From NCBI RefSeq assembly GCF_000158955.1, contig NZ_GG657757.1, forward strand, positions 2,391,914 through 2,435,721: a DNA stretch of 43,808 bases, given 5' to 3'. Below, one piece after another: positions 25,472 to 32,667 of the stretch; positions within the stretch are counted from its first letter, which is position 1, and each line of letters starts with the position of its first letter. The notes under the pieces were generated by a model. The model was not told where the DNA came from. It did no database searches and saw only the letters and a program-made list of their open reading frames with translations. The DNA is from Streptomyces viridochromogenes DSM 40736 (GTDB lineage: Bacteria > Actinomycetota > Actinomycetes > Streptomycetales > Streptomycetaceae). Made by a program: the position numbers and the translations under genes.

Positions 25472-26056
25472 ATGGGGCTGCTGGACATCCTGCTCGGCAG
25501 GACGAAGCCGGTCGCGCCGGATCTGGACCGGCTCTTCGCCCTGCCGTCGGCGGCCGTGACGCTGGAGGCCGCGGCGGGCTTCACCCCGACCGGGCAGGGC
25601 GCGGTCTGCTTCGCCACGGTCGAGGGCGCGGCCTTCGAGCAGAGCCACCGCGAGGTGCAGGCGCTGCTGGACGCGGACACCGACCGCGAGGGCCCACCGG
25701 TGGAGCTCCGGCAGGACGGCTACGGCTACTCCTGGTTGATCTCATCCCGCGCGCCCGACCAACTTCCCGAGCTCGTGAACGACCTCCACGCCGTCAACAG
25801 CCAGATGGAGGTCAACGGGTTCGGGCCCCAGCTGCTGTGTTCCCTGGCCGGGTTCCGGGACCGGTCGGGCCGGCGGCTCGCGCTGGTGTACCTCTACAAG
25901 CGCGGCACGTTCTACCCGTTCGGGCCCCTGCCGGGCGAGGCGGAGCGACGGGACAACGCGCTGGAACTGCAGGTGCGGGCCGCGCTCGCCGAGGACCTGC
26001 CGATCGAGCAGGACCTGGGGCGCTGGTTCCCCCTCTGGGGAGCGCCGGGCCTCTGA
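25472..26056 (+). CDS. pspAB: PspA-associated protein PspAB
   Basis: A 194-residue cytoplasmic protein starting MGLLDILLGRTKPVAPDLDR, followed by LFALPSAAVTLEAA and ending RWFPLWGAPGL. These match my memory of the actinobacterial PspAB family, named for association with PspA. It has no membrane segment or known catalytic motif. The ATG is 4 bases after the htpX stop, and the ribosome site GGAGG lies within the end of htpX, so the two are translationally linked. The role in the envelope-stress response is inferred from family and neighbour. The true start is ATG 25472; the frame is open further upstream inside htpX. Confidence 0.8.
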   Translation: MGLLDILLGRTKPVAPDLDRLFALPSAAVTLEAAAGFTPTGQGAVCFATVEGAAFEQSHREVQALLDADTDREGPPVELRQDGYGYSWLISSRAPDQLPELVNDLHAVNSQMEVNGFGPQLLCSLAGFRDRSGRRLALVYLYKRGTFYPFGPLPGEAERRDNALELQVRAALAEDLPIEQDLGRWFPLWGAPGL

Positions 26057-26120
26057 TCGCCCCGCATGCCCGGTCTGCGATCGCCCCTCGCGCCCACGTA
26101 CCGCGTGAGTGAATGGCCGG

Positions 26121-27761
26121 ATGAGTGAGCTGATGCCCTTCACGCATGCCGTCGACGGTGAACTACTCAGCGGGTGGTATGGCGGCACTCGCGCGGGTGA
26201 GGCGGCCAGGGCTACCGTCGTCCTGCTGCACGGGGCGGGCAACGGCAGCAAGGAGCGGCTGGTGCCGCTGCTGTCGGAGTTCGCCGCCCACGGTTGCCGT
26301 ACCCTCGCCTTCGACTTCTCCGGGCACGGGGAGAGCACCGGTCTGCTGAGCGAGCTGAGCCTGCGCCGCCGCTTCGACCAGGCCGTCTCCGTCATCGACG
26401 CCCGCGCGGGCGTCGACGAGCCGTTGGTCCTGGTCGGGTTCAGCATGAGCGGCCAGACGGTGGCCGACCTGGTGCGGCACTACGGGGAGCGGGTCGAGGC
26501 GCTGGGACTGTGCGCGCCCGCGGTGTACGCGGCACAGGCCTGGGACGTGCCGTTCGGGGCGGGCGACGGGCGGTTCAGCGAGGTCATCCGGCGGCCGGGC
26601 AGCTGGCGGACGTCGCCCGCGCTCGACGTGCTGCGGGCGTACGAGGGGCGGGCCGTGCTCGCTGTGCCGGGCACGGACGAGGTCATCCCGCCCGCTGTGA
26701 CGGAGGCCGTATCGGAGGCGCTGGCCCGGCGCGCGCAGTTCACCCACTGGGAGCTGCCGGAGGCGGAGCACCGGCTGGGTCTGTGGTTCCGTGACCATCC
26801 CGAGGACGGACAGAAGTTCGTCGGCGCGCTACTGACCGGGCTCGGCGAGCGGGGCTGGACGGCGACCCGCGCCTGGGTGGCCAAGCAGCTCCCGGAGGGG
26901 CGCACCGTCAGCGAGTCGGCCTTCCTGACGGGTGGTTGGAGCGCCCAGATGCGGCGGCTCACCCTGGACGACGGCAGCGCACTCGCCCTGCGGACCTTCG
27001 TGCAGCCCTTCTTCCGGCGGCACGCGCCCGGGCTGCTGGCCCGCGAGGCGGAGATGTTCGCCCTGCTGGCCGGGGAGGACGGGGTGCCGGCTCCCGGGCT
27101 GGTCGGTGTGGACGCGACCGCCGAGCACTGTGACCACCCGTCCCTGCTGATGTCCGTGCTGCCGGGGCGGGTCCGGGTCGACGAGGAGGACCTCGACCGC
27201 CGGGTGGACCTGCTGGCGGCCCAGCTGGCCCGGATCCACCGGGTGGTTCCCGGGGTGCGGCCCCGGGCCTACCAGGCGTGGACCTCTCCCGAGCGGGTGC
27301 GCGCCCCGGAGGGTGCGATGTGGGAGCGGGCGGTGGACGTGATCCGCCGGGATCCGCCGCCGTACGAGGGCTGCTTCCTGCACCGGGACTTCCACCCCGG
27401 GAACGTGCTGTTCACGGGCGCGGGGGAAGGTCTGCGGATCAGCGGGGTCGTCGACTGGGTGGAGACCTCGTGGGGGCCCGCCGACCTGGACGTCTCCCAC
27501 TGCTCGACGGGGCTCGCGCTATTGCACGGGCCGGAGTACGGCCTCCGTTTCCGGGAGCGCTACGCGGCGCACGGCGGGAGCCCGCTCGCCGCCGGGCCGG
27601 ACCATCTGTACTGGCGGCTGCTCGACGCGCTGGCCTACGTCCCCGACGCGGCGAAGCTGGCGGGCCCGTGGCGGGAGCTGGGCCGGACGGATCTGACGCC
27701 GGAGGTGCTGGCCGGGCGGCTTCAGGCGTATGTGGCGGGGCTGCTGGAGCGGTACGCCTGA
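26121..27761 (+). CDS. Fusion of alpha/beta hydrolase and aminoglycoside-phosphotransferase-like kinase
   Basis: A 546-residue protein with two apparent enzymes. Residues about 1-235 are an alpha/beta hydrolase: oxyanion region VVLLHGAGNG, nucleophile Ser108 in GFSMSG, an acid in VPGTDEVIP, and a late His in EAEHRLGLW. Residues about 260-546 are an APH/choline-kinase-like phosphotransferase: phosphate-transfer motif HRDFHPGN (Asp423), metal-binding Asp445 in GVVDWVE, and an N-lobe with LALRTF. The frame is intact across the junction, with no internal start or stop suggesting an error. GTG 26109 is an alternative start; neither has a strong ribosome site. Substrates are unknown; it could act on a hydroxylated ester or antibiotic-like molecule, or on an endogenous alcohol. 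I do not know this fusion as a characterised family. Confidence 0.85.
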   Translation: MSELMPFTHAVDGELLSGWYGGTRAGEAARATVVLLHGAGNGSKERLVPLLSEFAAHGCRTLAFDFSGHGESTGLLSELSLRRRFDQAVSVIDARAGVDEPLVLVGFSMSGQTVADLVRHYGERVEALGLCAPAVYAAQAWDVPFGAGDGRFSEVIRRPGSWRTSPALDVLRAYEGRAVLAVPGTDEVIPPAVTEAVSEALARRAQFTHWELPEAEHRLGLWFRDHPEDGQKFVGALLTGLGERGWTATRAWVAKQLPEGRTVSESAFLTGGWSAQMRRLTLDDGSALALRTFVQPFFRRHAPGLLAREAEMFALLAGEDGVPAPGLVGVDATAEHCDHPSLLMSVLPGRVRVDEEDLDRRVDLLAAQLARIHRVVPGVRPRAYQAWTSPERVRAPEGAMWERAVDVIRRDPPPYEGCFLHRDFHPGNVLFTGAGEGLRISGVVDWVETSWGPADLDVSHCSTGLALLHGPEYGLRFRERYAAHGGSPLAAGPDHLYWRLLDALAYVPDAAKLAGPWRELGRTDLTPEVLAGRLQAYVAGLLERYA

Positions 27762-27842
27762 GTCATGCGCCGACGGTCGATTGTCAGTGGTGTTGGCGAT
27801 GATGCGGTGAGGTCCGGACGGGCGCGAGGAGTGGAGGCCGGT

Positions 27843-29030
27843 ATGGGCGGGGCGCGGCGGTTCATCGGGGTGGCGGAGCGGCGGGCGCGGCTCGCGCTGC
27901 GGCAGCGGCTGGCCGGAGCGGCGCGGGCGCGGACGCCCGAGGAGGTCGCCGGTTCGCTCGTCGCCCTGCACGGCACGGACCCGGCGACGGTGTACCTGGC
28001 GGTGGGCGCGCGTCTGGCGGATCCCGGGCACACGGTGGCGGAGACCGGGCGCGCGCTGTACGAGGACCGTTCCCTGGTGCGGATGCACGGCATGCGGCAC
28101 ACGGTGTTCGTGTTCCCCACGGCCCTGACCGCCGTCGTGCACGCCTCGACCGGTCTGGCGGTCGCCGCCCGGGAGCGGGCCGCGCTGCTCAAGGACATGG
28201 CGACGGCAGGGGCGCCGGACGCGGCCTGGCTGAAGGAGGTCGAGGAGTCGGCCCTGGCGGCTCTCGCCCGGCGCGGACAGGCGACGGCCGCCGAGCTCGC
28301 CCAGGACGAGCCGCGCCTGCGGGAGCAGTTCGTGTACGCGGCCGGCAAGCGCTACGAGGGGGTGCACACGGTCTCGACCCGGCTGCTGAGGGTGCTGGGT
28401 GTCGAGGGGAAGGTCGTACGCGGCCGTCCCCTCGGCTCCTGGACGTCCAGCCAGTTCCGCTGGGCCGTCGCGCCCGAGCACCCCGAGCTGGACACCGCGC
28501 AGGCGCAGGCGGAGCTGCTCAGGCGGTGGCTCGCCGCGTGCGGTCCGGCCACCGAGGACGACCTGAAGTGGTGGACGGGGTGGCGGGTGACGGAGGTCCG
28601 CGGGGCGCTGGCCGCGATCGGGGCGGAGCCGGTGTCGCTGGACGAGGGCACGGGATACGTGACCGAAGGTGACGCCGGTCCGCCGGCCGCGTTCGACGAG
28701 CCCTGGGCCGCCCTCCTCCCCGGCCTCGACCCGACGGCGATGGGCTGGCAGCAGCGCGACTGGTATCTCGCGCCCGAGCTGCGGCCCCACATGTTCGACC
28801 GCAGCGGGAACGTCGGGCCGACGGTGTGGTGGAACGGGCGCGTGGTCGGCGGCTGGGCCCAGCGGCCCGGCGGGGAGATCGTCTGGCGCGTCCTCGACGA
28901 GGCGGGCCTGGGCCGGGATGCGCACGCGGCGATCGAGAGGGAGGCGGAGCGGCTGACCGGCTGGCTCGGCACGACGAAGGTCACCCCGCGCTTCCGCACC
29001 CCCCTGGAGAAGGAGCTGGCGGCGGGCTGA
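27843..29030 (+). CDS. Winged-helix DNA-binding domain protein (HTH_42/YcaQ-related)
   Basis: A 395-residue protein of the HTH_42 (DUF1006) superfamily: ARRFIGVAERRARLALRQRL at the N-terminus, EEVAGSLVALHGTDPATVYLA, then LVRMHGMRHTVFVFP. The C-terminal half has DRSGNVGPTVWWNGRVVGGW. Relatives include the DNA glycosylase AlkX/YcaQ group, which repairs interstrand crosslinks, but many Streptomyces members are uncharacterised, so repair is only a possibility. ATG 27843 follows GTGGAGG; the frame opens earlier (27765). Confidence 0.82.
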   Translation: MGGARRFIGVAERRARLALRQRLAGAARARTPEEVAGSLVALHGTDPATVYLAVGARLADPGHTVAETGRALYEDRSLVRMHGMRHTVFVFPTALTAVVHASTGLAVAARERAALLKDMATAGAPDAAWLKEVEESALAALARRGQATAAELAQDEPRLREQFVYAAGKRYEGVHTVSTRLLRVLGVEGKVVRGRPLGSWTSSQFRWAVAPEHPELDTAQAQAELLRRWLAACGPATEDDLKWWTGWRVTEVRGALAAIGAEPVSLDEGTGYVTEGDAGPPAAFDEPWAALLPGLDPTAMGWQQRDWYLAPELRPHMFDRSGNVGPTVWWNGRVVGGWAQRPGGEIVWRVLDEAGLGRDAHAAIEREAERLTGWLGTTKVTPRFRTPLEKELAAG

Positions 29031-29078
29031 CACGGCCCCGCACCACGACGACATGGCCGAGGCGCCGACGGGGCGGCG

Positions 29079-29113
29079 GCGCCGGGCACCCCGCCGAGCG
29101 GGGCACCCGGCGC
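29079..29113. terminator. Bidirectional hairpin between converging genes
   Basis: Arms of 8 and 6 bp (GCGCCGGG/CCCGGCGC and CCCCGC/GCGGGG) are separated by a 2x2 mismatch and have a 3-base loop. It lies between the stops at 29030 and 29131. Confidence 0.8.
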
Positions 29114-29130
29114 TCCGGAGCGGGTCGGTG

Positions 29131-29445
29131 TCAGCGCGCGTAACGCATCAGCGCCCGCACCATGTGGCAGGTGGTGTCCGACGGGGGGTGGACGCCGATC
29201 AGCTCCGCCACGTCACGGATCGTCTCGTTGCGGGCCTGGTTCGGCATGTGGACGCCGGAGTCGAGCAGGGCGATGGCGAGTCGCATCGCCTTGAGGCGAC
29301 GGTTGTGCGTGACGTACCACTCGCGCGGCCGGCCCGGCGGCAACGGCCGCTTCGCCACGGGCGCGTACGGCAGGTCGAGCTGGACAGGGCGCTTCGCGGT
29401 GGACTGGGTGGGCAACGGCTTCGGCTTCAGAGCGGCAGCGGGCAC
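29131..29445 (-). CDS. Small basic protein of about 104 aa, unknown function
   Basis: Product of 104 residues (106 if ATG 29451 is used). The N-terminus is Pro/Lys-rich (AALKPKPLPTQSTAKRPVQL). The C-terminal half (about 50-104) is helical, with EWYVTHNRRLKAMRLAIALL and RDVAELIGVHPPSDTTCHMV. No membrane segment or known domain is seen. The strong AGGAGG site directly abuts ATG 29451, which is too close for normal initiation, while the GTG at codon 3 (29445) has a 6-base spacing and is preferred. I recall similar short proteins in Streptomyces but no function. Confidence 0.7.
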   Translation of the reverse strand: MPAAALKPKPLPTQSTAKRPVQLDLPYAPVAKRPLPPGRPREWYVTHNRRLKAMRLAIALLDSGVHMPNQARNETIRDVAELIGVHPPSDTTCHMVRALMRYAR

Positions 29446-29674
29446 AGGCATCCTCCTGTCGCGGTCGGGTGGCCCACGGAGACTTCGGCGTCCCCGGCGC
29501 CACCCTCGAACACTGCTTACAGTTTACCGCCGGGCACTGACATCAGGGAGTCCGCCGAGCCCGGCAAATGCCCAGGTGGAGAAGGAAATTGGCGCCGCGT
29601 CACGGCAGGTCCGGGAGGGGCGTATGAGTCGGCGGAAAAATCGAACAGAGCCGAGGGCGCGTACGGTGAGCCCC

Positions 29675-30034
29675 ATGGAGATCTGGATCAACCCGGCCTG
29701 TTCGAAGTGCCGCAGTGCCGTGCAGCTGCTCGACGCCGAGGGCGCCGACTACACCGTCCGCCGCTACCTGGAGGACGTGCCGAGCGAGGACGAGATCCGG
29801 CAGGTGCTGGACCGCCTCGGCCTCGAACCCTGGGACATCACCCGCACCCAGGAGGCCGAAGCCAAGGAACTCGGTGTCAAGGAGTGGGCCAGGGACGCGA
29901 GTGCACGGGACCAGTGGATCAAGGCCCTGGCCGAGCACCCCAAGCTGATCCAGCGGCCGATCATCACCGCGGACGACGGCACGGCGGTGGTCGGGCGCAC
30001 CGACGAGGCCGTACGGGACGCCCTCTCCCGCTGA
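29675..30034 (+). CDS. ArsC-family (arsenate reductase-like/Spx-like) protein
   Basis: A 119-residue thioredoxin-fold protein. The N-terminus MEIWINPACSKCRSA carries Cys9 in the position of the E. coli ArsC catalytic cysteine, plus Cys12, giving a CxxC. The middle DVPSEDEIRQVLDRLGL and the C-terminal IQRPIITADDG fit the ArsC family. Family members reduce arsenate or act as Spx-like thiol regulators; here the extra cysteine and the lack of neighbouring ars genes argue for a general redox role (inference). ATG 29675 has a TGAG-type weak site. The frame is open from 29162, but that part is non-coding or antisense. Confidence 0.85.
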   Translation: MEIWINPACSKCRSAVQLLDAEGADYTVRRYLEDVPSEDEIRQVLDRLGLEPWDITRTQEAEAKELGVKEWARDASARDQWIKALAEHPKLIQRPIITADDGTAVVGRTDEAVRDALSR

Positions 30035-30044
30035 CGGCCCCACC

Positions 30045-30101
30045 GTGACGCAGGTCACGTCAGCTACTCCCGGAACCGCTGAGTAACTTCGTTCGGTATC
30101 T
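30045..30101 (+). promoter_or_regulatory. Candidate Crp-like palindrome and ECF-type promoter before the DPBB gene
   Basis: GTGAC-GCAG-GTCAC (30045-30058) is a perfect inverted repeat that fits the S. coelicolor Crp form GTG-N6-GNCAC as I remember it. Fourteen bases later GGAACC (30072-30077) and GTATCT (30096-30101), 18 bases apart, resemble an ECF-sigma promoter. The gene starts at 30146. The repeats are seen; both assignments are inference. Confidence 0.4.
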
Positions 30102-30145
30102 CGTACATAGCGACGTACGCTCCCCTACCTCTTCAGGAGGCGCGC

Positions 30146-30868
30146 ATGTCGCGTAGGAGAACTCTCGGCCCGAAGAAGAAGATCGCGCTGCTGGTGAGCG
30201 CGGTGACCGTGGCGGGCGGCGGGGCCTTCGTCATGGCGAGCACGTCGAACGCCTCGCCGCCGACCACCAAGTCGGCCGCGGAGTCGACGGCCTGCCTGGG
30301 GCTCGCCACCGCACTCGGCAACAACGAGAAGTTCATCGCCGACCAGCAGGCCAACCCCGACGCACAGTCGGAAGCCCGGATCGCCAACCGCCAGGCGGTC
30401 ATCGAGGAGATCAAGCGGAAGCAGGAGGCGTCGGGGTGCACGGTTGGGGAGTCGGCTCAGGACTCCCAGACCGCGCAGCCGTCGCAGCCCGCGCAGGGCG
30501 GTGAGCAGGCCGGCGGCGGAGAGCAGGCCGGCGGCGCTGAGGAGGCCGGGGGTGCCCAGGCCTCGCAGCCCGCGGAGTCCGCACCGGCGGAAAACGCGGG
30601 TGGTGGCGCTGCGGCCTCCGGTCAGCAGGTCTGCAACGGCTCCACCGTCACGCTCTCCGGCGAGGGCGGTGCCCCTGCCGCGTCCAGCAACCAGTTCCCG
30701 GCCGGCACGAAGCTGAAGGTCACCAACCTGGACAACAACAAGTCCACGACGGTGGAGGTCACTTCGGTCTCCGGCAGCTGTGTGCTGCTCAACAACGCGG
30801 CCTTCGAACAGGTCCGTGAGGCCGGCAAGTTCCTGATCCGCCGGGCCGTGATCGAGAAGGTGGGGTGA
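30146..30868 (+). CDS. Predicted exported protein with C-terminal double-psi beta-barrel
   Basis: A 240-residue protein. A basic N-terminus and hydrophobic helix (about 11-33, IALLVSAVTVAGGGAFVMA) form a signal or anchor. A small helical domain bounded by cysteines (about 49-98; CLGLATALGNNEK to ASGC) is followed by a low-complexity Gln/Gly/Ala/Glu linker (about 105-155, repeats of GGEQAGG). The end (about 162-240) resembles a double-psi beta-barrel: SNQFPAGTKLKVTNLDNNKS, TVEVTSVSG, LLNNAAFEQV, IRRAVIEKV, with two cysteines. DPBB domains occur in RlpA-like cell-wall proteins. AGGAGG lies 5 bases before the ATG. The layout resembles the DUF1996 protein at 36539. Confidence 0.72.
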   Translation: MSRRRTLGPKKKIALLVSAVTVAGGGAFVMASTSNASPPTTKSAAESTACLGLATALGNNEKFIADQQANPDAQSEARIANRQAVIEEIKRKQEASGCTVGESAQDSQTAQPSQPAQGGEQAGGGEQAGGAEEAGGAQASQPAESAPAENAGGGAAASGQQVCNGSTVTLSGEGGAPAASSNQFPAGTKLKVTNLDNNKSTTVEVTSVSGSCVLLNNAAFEQVREAGKFLIRRAVIEKVG

Positions 30869-30897
30869 CGCCGTACGGACGACTGAGTCACTGAGGC

Positions 30898-30919
30898 GGC
30901 GGCCACCCCCTCGGCCGCC
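30898..30919 (+). terminator. Hairpin terminator 1 after the DPBB gene
   Basis: A 7-bp perfect stem (GGCGGCC with GGCCGCC) and an 8-base loop, 29 bases after the stop codon. Confidence 0.6.
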
Positions 30920-30933
30920 CCTCGTACGTGTCA

Positions 30934-30971
30934 CCGGTCCTGCTGCTCCCGGCCAGGAGCAGCGGGACCGG
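30934..30971 (+). terminator. Hairpin terminator 2 after the DPBB gene
   Basis: A 16-bp stem with one T-G wobble (CCGGTCCTGCTGCTCC with GGAGCAGCGGGACCGG) and a 6-base loop. With the hairpin at 30898 it isolates the DPBB gene from glnII. The 358-base gap 30869-31226 holds these two hairpins, then the glnII regulatory region; I see no gene in it. Confidence 0.85.
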
Positions 30972-31086
30972 CATGTCGTCCGGGACACCCGGCGCCGGTC
31001 ACCGGCTCGACGGAGGGGAGCCGGTGACCGGCACCAAGGGGCCGCCGAACGCCCGCACGGCGTGAGGTGGGGCACAGTGCCGCCAG

Positions 31087-31135
31087 GTAACACGGGGTTC
31101 ACATTCGAGCAATGGACGGGTAATCGCCTGTTGAC
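31087..31135 (+). promoter_or_regulatory. Candidate GlnR-type boxes upstream of glnII
   Basis: Five GTNAC/GAAAC-like 5-mers recur every 11 bases: GTAAC (31087), TTCAC (31098), GCAAT (31109), GTAAT (31120), TTGAC (31131). The phasing is exactly that of the glnA boxes, but the match to consensus is weaker. GlnR is known to regulate glnII in S. coelicolor. TTGACA at 31131-31136 could also be a -35. Confidence 0.65.
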
Positions 31136-31226
31136 AGGCTGCCGGGCAGCAGACGCGGCGCGCCGGTGCCGCTGCGCCGCAAGCACCCGCGAAACGCGCC
31201 AGACACACCCCCGAAGGATGTGGCCC

Positions 31227-32258
31227 GTGACCTTCAAGGCTGAGTACATCTGGATCGACGGCACCGAGCCGACGGCCAAGCTCCGTTCCAAGACCAAGAT
31301 CATCACGGGTCAGCCCGCCGGTCTCGACGCGCTGCCGATCTGGGGCTTCGACGGGTCCTCCACCAACCAGGCCGAGGGGCACTCCTCGGACTGTGTCCTG
31401 AAGCCGGTCTTCACCTGCCCGGACCCGATCCGTGGCGGCGACGACATCCTGGTGCTGTGCGAGGTCCTGAACATCGACCTCACCCCGCACGCCAGCAACA
31501 CCCGTGCCGCGCTGGCCGAGGTCGCCGAGAGGTTCGCCGCTCAGGAGCCGATCTTCGGCATCGAGCAGGAGTACACCTTCTTCCAGGACGGCTACCCGCT
31601 CGGCTTCCCCAAGGGCGGCTTCCCGGCCCCGCAGGGCGGCTACTACTGCGGTGTCGGCGCCGACGAGATCTTCGGCCGTGACGTCGTCGAGGCGCACCTC
31701 GACAACTGCCTGAAGGCCGGTCTCGCCATCTCCGGCATCAACGCCGAGGTCATGCCCGGCCAGTGGGAGTTCCAGGTCGGCCCGGTCTCCCCGCTGGAGG
31801 TCTCCGACCACCTGTGGGTGGCCCGCTGGCTGCTCTACCGAACCGCCGAGGACTTCGACGTCGCCGCCACCCTGGACCCGAAGCCGGTCAAGGGCGACTG
31901 GAACGGCGCCGGCGCGCACACCAACTTCTCCACCAAGGCGATGCGCGAGTCCTACGACGCGATCATCACCGCGGCCGAGTCGCTCGGTGAGGGCTCCAAG
32001 CCGCTCGACCACGTCAAGAACTACGGCGCCGGCATCGACGACCGCCTGACCGGTCTGCACGAGACCGCCCCGTGGAACGAGTACTCCTACGGCGTCTCCG
32101 ACCGCGGTGCCTCGGTCCGTATCCCGTGGCAGGTCGAGAAGGACGGCAAGGGCTACATCGAGGACCGCCGTCCGAACGCCAACGTGGACCCGTACGTGGT
32201 GACGCGTCTGCTCGTCGACACCTGCTGCTCGGCGCTGGAGAAGGCCGGCCAGGTCTGA
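31227..32258 (+). CDS. glnII: Glutamine synthetase type II (eukaryotic-type)
   Basis: Second ATP-dependent glutamine synthetase, of the octa/decameric GSII type common in plants, rhizobia and Streptomyces. The 343-residue product begins MTFKAEYIWIDGTEP. It has the GSII motifs LPIWGFDGSSTNQAEG, FGIEQEYTFFQ, GQWEFQVGP and GDWNGAGAHTNFSTK, and lacks the adenylylation-site tyrosine region of type I. The GTG at 31227 is preferred because an AAGGA ribosome site lies 8 bases before it; an in-frame ATG at 31218 overlaps that site. Regulation by GlnR rather than adenylylation is expected. Confidence 0.97.
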   Translation: MTFKAEYIWIDGTEPTAKLRSKTKIITGQPAGLDALPIWGFDGSSTNQAEGHSSDCVLKPVFTCPDPIRGGDDILVLCEVLNIDLTPHASNTRAALAEVAERFAAQEPIFGIEQEYTFFQDGYPLGFPKGGFPAPQGGYYCGVGADEIFGRDVVEAHLDNCLKAGLAISGINAEVMPGQWEFQVGPVSPLEVSDHLWVARWLLYRTAEDFDVAATLDPKPVKGDWNGAGAHTNFSTKAMRESYDAIITAAESLGEGSKPLDHVKNYGAGIDDRLTGLHETAPWNEYSYGVSDRGASVRIPWQVEKDGKGYIEDRRPNANVDPYVVTRLLVDTCCSALEKAGQV

Positions 32259-32278
32259 CCTGCCCCGCACGTTCCCGA

Positions 32279-32310
32279 GGAGGCGCTCACCGTTCGCGGT
32301 GGGCGCCTCC
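32279..32310 (+). terminator. Hairpin terminator after glnII
   Basis: A 14-bp stem with one wobble and a TTCG loop begins 20 bases after the glnII stop. Confidence 0.9.
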
Positions 32311-32329
32311 GTTCGTCTGCCGCGACGCC

Positions 32330-32359
32330 GTGGCTTGTCGCGCAGTTCCCCGCGCCCCT
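32330..32359 (+). repeat. Dispersed intergenic GC-rich repeat, copy 3
   Basis: GTGGCTTGTCGCGCAGTTCC followed by CCGCGCCCCT. This matches the inverted copy at 5299-5329 almost base for base and lies just after the glnII terminator. Confidence 0.8.
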
Positions 32360-32426
32360 TCGGGGCACTTGTCCAAGCAGTGAGAGAAGACTGCCGGTGC
32401 CGGGTCCCCTCTGGTTCAATGGACCC

Positions 32427-32661
32427 ATGGCCAGCTACCAGAAGCACACCGCGACGGGTCGTCACGACCTCGAGCCCTTCTGGCCGTCCCGTCAGCACCA
32501 CGACTTCGACCGGGTGTGTTGCCGCGCGACGAACGCGCCGGCCCTCTAAAGCCGTACACCCCGGCCTTCGGCCAGCGCGAACCGCGTACGTCCTCGGCGA
32601 CCCCGACCACGAACTCGCGGCCGTCGACCTCTCCGACGAACCTCTCGCGCGAAAGAGCTGA
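32427..32661 (+). pseudogene. Possible small gene broken by two frameshifts
   Basis: The ATG at 32427 begins MASYQKHTATGRHDLEPFWP and ends at a TAA after 40 codons (32547-32549). Coding-like third-position GC bias continues after it in other frames: frame two reads VLPRDERAGPLKPYTPAFGQ from about 32516, and a third frame ends TAYVLGDPDHELAAVDLSDE, LARKS, stop at 32661. One 2-base excess (GTGTGTT versus GTGTT near 32515) and one further shift near 32585 would join them into one protein of about 77 aa. The alternative is that the 40-aa peptide is the real gene. No family recognised. Confidence 0.45.
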
Positions 32662-32667
32662 CCTCTC

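Noticed and set aside
31097..31118. PHO-box-like GTTCACA before glnII
   Set aside because: Only one unit is close to the PhoP repeat; the second 11-base unit does not match.
31062..31226. N-terminal extension of GlnII upstream of 31227
   Set aside because: It covers the GlnR-like boxes and lacks similarity to GSII; the ribosome site supports 31227.
32299..32661. A 120-codon frame covering the small gene after glnII
   Set aside because: Its first two thirds overlap the dispersed repeat and lack a start signal; only the last part shows coding bias, so I describe it as part of a possible broken gene.
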